Part shown: piece after piece, positions 32,172 to 34,786 of the stretch | Position numbering within the stretch: the stretch's first letter is position 1 | Layout: each line of letters starts with the position of its first letter | Origin: Chloroflexota bacterium | GTDB taxonomy: Bacteria; Chloroflexota; Dehalococcoidia; Lucifugimonadales; Lucifugimonadaceae | Length of the DNA stretch: 34,786 nucleotides | Reading direction: 5' to 3' | Assembly: GCA_002721675.1 (NCBI GenBank) | Contig: PBLC01000006.1 | Coordinates: 5,840-40,625 of the forward strand | The notes under the pieces: model-generated | Told to the model about the DNA's origin: nothing | Databases searched by the model: none | The model's input: the letters and a program-made list of their open reading frames with translations, nothing else | Program-made: the position numbers and the translations under genes

Positions 32172-32924
32172 ATGAAAAGATTTAAAGATAAATTATCTCT
32201 TATTACTGGAGGATCAAAAGGCATTGGAAAGGCTATATCATTAGGTTTAGCAAAAGAATCTAGTGATATTTTATTTACATATTTTAGAGATAAAAAAAGT
32301 GCAATAAAAACTAAAGAGGAAATCGTTAGTCTAGGGGTAAACTGCGATATTATAAAAATTAACCTTTCTGATATAAGTAGCGTTGAAGATATGACCAATT
32401 ACATAAAGGATAAATATAAGAAAATAGATTTTTTAATTAATAATGCTGCTACAGGAATAAACAAACCTTCAATGGACCTAACTGAAAAGCATTGGGATTT
32501 TGTAATTAATACGAATTCTAAATCTCCATGGATTATTATTAAAAAATTAAGTGAAATAATGCCAAGTGGAAGTTCAATAATAAATATATCAAGTCTAGGC
32601 TCAATTAAAGTCCTTTCGAATTATTTTTCTGTAGGGATTTCAAAATCAGCACTTGAAAATATTACAAGATATCTATCTATAGAATTATCTAACAAAGGGA
32701 TAAAAGTTAATTCTATATCTCCAGGAATAATAAAGACAGGCGCACTAGACTCTTTCCCGGAAGGTTCTGACGTTAGAAATTCTGAAATCTATCAAACCCC
32801 AGCAGGAAAGCCGTTAGAAGCAAAAAATGTAAGTGATTTGGTAAATTTCTTATGCTCAGAAGAATCTGACATGATTAGAGGGCAGAATATTATTATAGAT
32901 GGAGGCCAGTCTTTAATTGTCTAA
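32172..32924 (+). CDS. fabL: Enoyl-ACP reductase III (FabL)
   Basis: A 250-residue SDR. Unlike FabG it has no YxxxK; instead it has Y-x6-K (Tyr151 and Lys158 in SNYFSVGISK), the FabL signature. The flanking SLGSIKVL and SALENITRYLSIELSNKGIK, and the C-terminal DMIRGQNIIIDGGQSLIV, closely resemble Bacillus subtilis FabL, which uses NADPH and is relatively insensitive to triclosan. It catalyses the last step of each fatty acid elongation cycle. Its 3' end overlaps the convergent YgfZ-like gene by four bases. Confidence 0.9.
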   Translation: MKRFKDKLSLITGGSKGIGKAISLGLAKESSDILFTYFRDKKSAIKTKEEIVSLGVNCDIIKINLSDISSVEDMTNYIKDKYKKIDFLINNAATGINKPSMDLTEKHWDFVINTNSKSPWIIIKKLSEIMPSGSSIINISSLGSIKVLSNYFSVGISKSALENITRYLSIELSNKGIKVNSISPGIIKTGALDSFPEGSDVRNSEIYQTPAGKPLEAKNVSDLVNFLCSEESDMIRGQNIIIDGGQSLIV

Positions 32925-33745
32925 TTCAATATACTTTTCTTAACCACAGCAAGGCAATATGCATCATCTAGACTAGTTACATCACAACCCTTTGATGAAA
33001 TCATGATTGAATCCTTTTCGTTATCAAGCATCAATAACTTTCGCTGAATTTTATCATAAGTATCAAGTCTAGCTATTACTTCTTGCCCTATATAACAGCC
33101 TTTATCAAAATCAATTAAATGAGACATCCCAATTTCTAAAGGATTATAGGAATTAATAATTTCCTTGCCGCAAATAGGTATCATATTTCTTATTCTAAAT
33201 GAATTAAATTCATTTTCTTCCATTTCATAAATATTTTGTGAATTTAGAAATGACTTAATAGATTGAATAGACCTAGAATCATTATTCAAAATTAAATTGA
33301 TAATCTTATGACCATTAAAAAAAGATGATCTTGCTAAAATTAATTCAACATCTTCTATTTTTTTATTTACTATTACATTTTCCTTTATTTCACCAAATAT
33401 ATTCAAATTAATATCTTCATTTTTGCTAAATATTGAAATAACTTTCTTCTTTAAAGGTTTACTAATAGATATATCTTCTTCAAAAGTATATTTATCTATC
33501 CAATTTAAAAGATCATCATGATTGAAAGAATTAGAAACCATATAACTAGATTGCGAAATATTCCATATTGATACCACATCAATAAATCTACCATTTTCAT
33601 TTGTGAATATGGAATCAGTAACTAAATTTGATTGATCTGATATGTTGTTAGTAGAAAGCCGATTAAATAGATCTATAAAATCATTACCTTTTATTTCAGT
33701 AATAACTAAATCATCCTGAAAAATAAAGTGCATACTGTCATTCAT
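32921..33745 (-). CDS. ygfZ: YgfZ/GcvT-like folate-binding Fe-S maintenance protein
   Basis: A 274-residue protein of the YgfZ family. The signature KGCYIGQEVIARLDTYDKIQ, followed by RKLLML, is in the C-terminal third. The N-terminal part matches the GcvT-like fold more loosely. YgfZ-type proteins support assembly or repair of certain Fe-S enzymes with tetrahydrofolate. The ErpA-like Fe-S carrier gene directly precedes it with no gap, which supports this role. It ends opposite fabL. Confidence 0.85.
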   Translation of the reverse strand: MNDSMHFIFQDDLVITEIKGNDFIDLFNRLSTNNISDQSNLVTDSIFTNENGRFIDVVSIWNISQSSYMVSNSFNHDDLLNWIDKYTFEEDISISKPLKKKVISIFSKNEDINLNIFGEIKENVIVNKKIEDVELILARSSFFNGHKIINLILNNDSRSIQSIKSFLNSQNIYEMEENEFNSFRIRNMIPICGKEIINSYNPLEIGMSHLIDFDKGCYIGQEVIARLDTYDKIQRKLLMLDNEKDSIMISSKGCDVTSLDDAYCLAVVKKSILN

Positions 33746-34093
33746 TTAAACAGAAAATGAAGTGCCACACCCACATGACTTTTTTGCATTTGGATTTGAA
33801 AAAACAAACCCTTTTCCATTGAGTCCGTCAGAGAAATCTAAAGTTGTGCCTGCTAAAAAAATAAAAGACTTTTTTGGTATTCTAACTTCCACCCCGTGCT
33901 GATTAATTGTCTTTTCATCATCATCAATAGGACTATCAATAATTTCAAGATCATAAGTTAGTCCAGAGCATCCTCCTCCTTTAACCGCAACTTTTAAAGC
34001 AAAGGATTCTAGCCCATCCCTTTCGGCAAAAGATTTTACTTTTTCTGCTGCCCTAGATGTTATTTCAATTGTATTTACAGGTACATCGTTCAT
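33746..34093 (-). CDS. erpA: A-type Fe-S cluster carrier (ErpA/IscA/HesB family)
   Basis: A 115-residue A-type carrier with the three ligand cysteines: one in VKGGGCSGLTYDLE and two in the C-terminal SCGCGTSF. ISFIFLAGTTLDF-like middle residues (KKSFIFLAGTTLDFSDG) also fit. It delivers Fe-S clusters to apoproteins, which may include the many clusters of ActB and the E1-associated pathway. It stands just before the YgfZ-like gene with its start at 34093. ErpA versus IscA cannot be separated from sequence alone. Confidence 0.93.
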   Translation of the reverse strand: MNDVPVNTIEITSRAAEKVKSFAERDGLESFALKVAVKGGGCSGLTYDLEIIDSPIDDDEKTINQHGVEVRIPKKSFIFLAGTTLDFSDGLNGKGFVFSNPNAKKSCGCGTSFSV

Positions 34094-34168
34094 AGTTGTA
34101 TTATAATTTTATTATACATTACTTTATATCTCTAATATTAGTTAAACTATACTTATAAAAGGAAAAAA

Positions 34169-34744
34169 ATGGCTAAAATTTATACAAAAAATGGGGATAA
34201 GGGAAATACAAGTTTATTTATGGGTGGAACTATATCAAAAAGTGATATTAGAGTTGATGCTTATGGAACAGTAGATGAGGTTGTCTCAACGTTAGGCTTT
34301 GCAAAAACTCAATGCAAAGAATCAAAAGTCTTAGAAATTCTTGATAAACTTCAACATTCTCTTTTCAAAATAGGAGCCGAATTATCTGTTAATAAGGTTA
34401 AATCACGAAAAAAACCTGAAGACATAATAAATACAATTGATGAAGGAAATATAACTGAGGTAGAAAACAATATTGATTCAATTCTAAAAAAAATAGACAT
34501 TGGAAATGAATTTATAATGCCTGGAACTTCTTCGGGGTCTGCATCATTAGATATTGCTAGAACAGTAATAAGAAGGCTCGAAAGATCAATTGTAAAACTT
34601 AATGAAGAAATAGGAATAGAAAATAAAAATATTATTATTTATGTTAATAGGATGAGTGACTTATTATTTGTGCTAGCTAGACTTGAAGACAGAAAAAAAA
34701 ATACAAAGAAAATAAGAGGTATTAGGAAGAAAAAAAATGATTAA
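34169..34744 (+). CDS. Cob(I)alamin adenosyltransferase, PduO type
   Basis: A 191-residue PduO-family ATP:cob(I)alamin adenosyltransferase. The N-terminal IYTKNGDKGNTSLFMGG binds ATP, followed by RVDAYGTVDEV; ARTVIRRLERSI and YVNRMSDLLFVLARLE are the C-terminal markers. It makes adenosylcobalamin. AAGGA precedes the ATG. The C-terminus ends in a very Lys/Arg-rich tail. Its last bases overlap the start of the next reading frame. Confidence 0.94.
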   Translation: MAKIYTKNGDKGNTSLFMGGTISKSDIRVDAYGTVDEVVSTLGFAKTQCKESKVLEILDKLQHSLFKIGAELSVNKVKSRKKPEDIINTIDEGNITEVENNIDSILKKIDIGNEFIMPGTSSGSASLDIARTVIRRLERSIVKLNEEIGIENKNIIIYVNRMSDLLFVLARLEDRKKNTKKIRGIRKKKND

Positions 34745-34786
34745 TAATCCTAAAATTGGAATTATAAATCATAATTTTGCTAACCT
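34737..34786 (+). CDS. Start of an unidentified gene cut off by the right edge
   Basis: An ATG at 34737 opens a frame of 16 codons to the end of the window (MINNPKIGIINHNFAN). It overlaps the adenosyltransferase stop by eight bases, a common arrangement in this region, which is the main reason to accept it. GGAAGA lies about 8 bases upstream. Too little is visible to name a product. Confidence 0.4.
   Translation, partial: MINNPKIGIINHNFAN

Overview
The window is a gene-dense stretch of a low-GC (roughly one third G+C by eye), aerobic bacterial chromosome. An alternative complex III respiratory cluster, cytochrome c maturation genes, a nickel superoxide dismutase, HpnC/HpnE-type isoprenoid genes, FabL-type fatty acid synthesis and a large organic-acid catabolic operon together suggest a free-living, probably marine bacterium. 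My best guess is a Chloroflexota lineage such as SAR202. That placement is inferred from gene content only; there is no rRNA gene or other phylogenetic marker here to settle it. No mobile elements, tRNAs, rRNAs or CRISPR arrays were seen.

Layout. (1) 1-335, minus: N-terminal end of a ClpB-type chaperone, with a clear promoter. (2) 501-4380, plus: a tightly packed isoprenoid operon (polyprenyl diphosphate synthase, an unrecognised protein, an HpnC-like squalene/phytoene synthase, an HpnE-like FAD desaturase). (3) 4370-5274: nickel superoxide dismutase and its S26-type maturation protease, divergently transcribed. (4) 5275-16812, minus: fourteen closely spaced genes forming what looks like one catabolic operon. 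It encodes a tiny Tat-signal protein, a ThDP E1 alpha/beta pair, a Gfo/Idh-fold protein, PxpA/PxpB/PxpC (KipI/KipA type), three subunits of a sodium-pumping biotin decarboxylase (gamma, biotin carrier, beta), a DapA-fold lyase, a TauE/SafE permease, a ThDP lyase/decarboxylase and a cupin. (5) 17053-25272, plus: an alternative complex III operon with a split ActB and two NrfD-like subunits. (6) 25297-29667, plus: cytochrome c maturation genes (CcmH, CcmF, a CcmI-like stub, an unknown anchored protein, a CcmG/ResA thioredoxin). (7) 29671-32924, plus: a fatty acid module (two hot-dog dehydratase subunits, PlsX, FabG, FabL), running on from the ccm genes without a break. (8) 32921-34093, minus: a YgfZ-like and an ErpA-like Fe-S protein. 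(9) 34169-end, plus: a PduO-type cobalamin adenosyltransferase and the first codons of another gene.

The most interesting part is region 4. The pump module (OadB, OadG, biotin carrier) has no OadA-type carboxyltransferase and no biotin carboxylase in the window. It sits directly beside KipI/KipA (PxpB/PxpC), which are homologous to the carboxyltransferase part of urea carboxylase. One reading is an undescribed sodium-pumping decarboxylase in which a KipI/KipA-type enzyme loads biotin. Several other enzymes of the operon (the Gfo/Idh and DapA-fold proteins) have replaced catalytic residues, which also points to non-standard chemistry. The alternative is a conventional 5-oxoprolinase that merely shares an operon with a pump.
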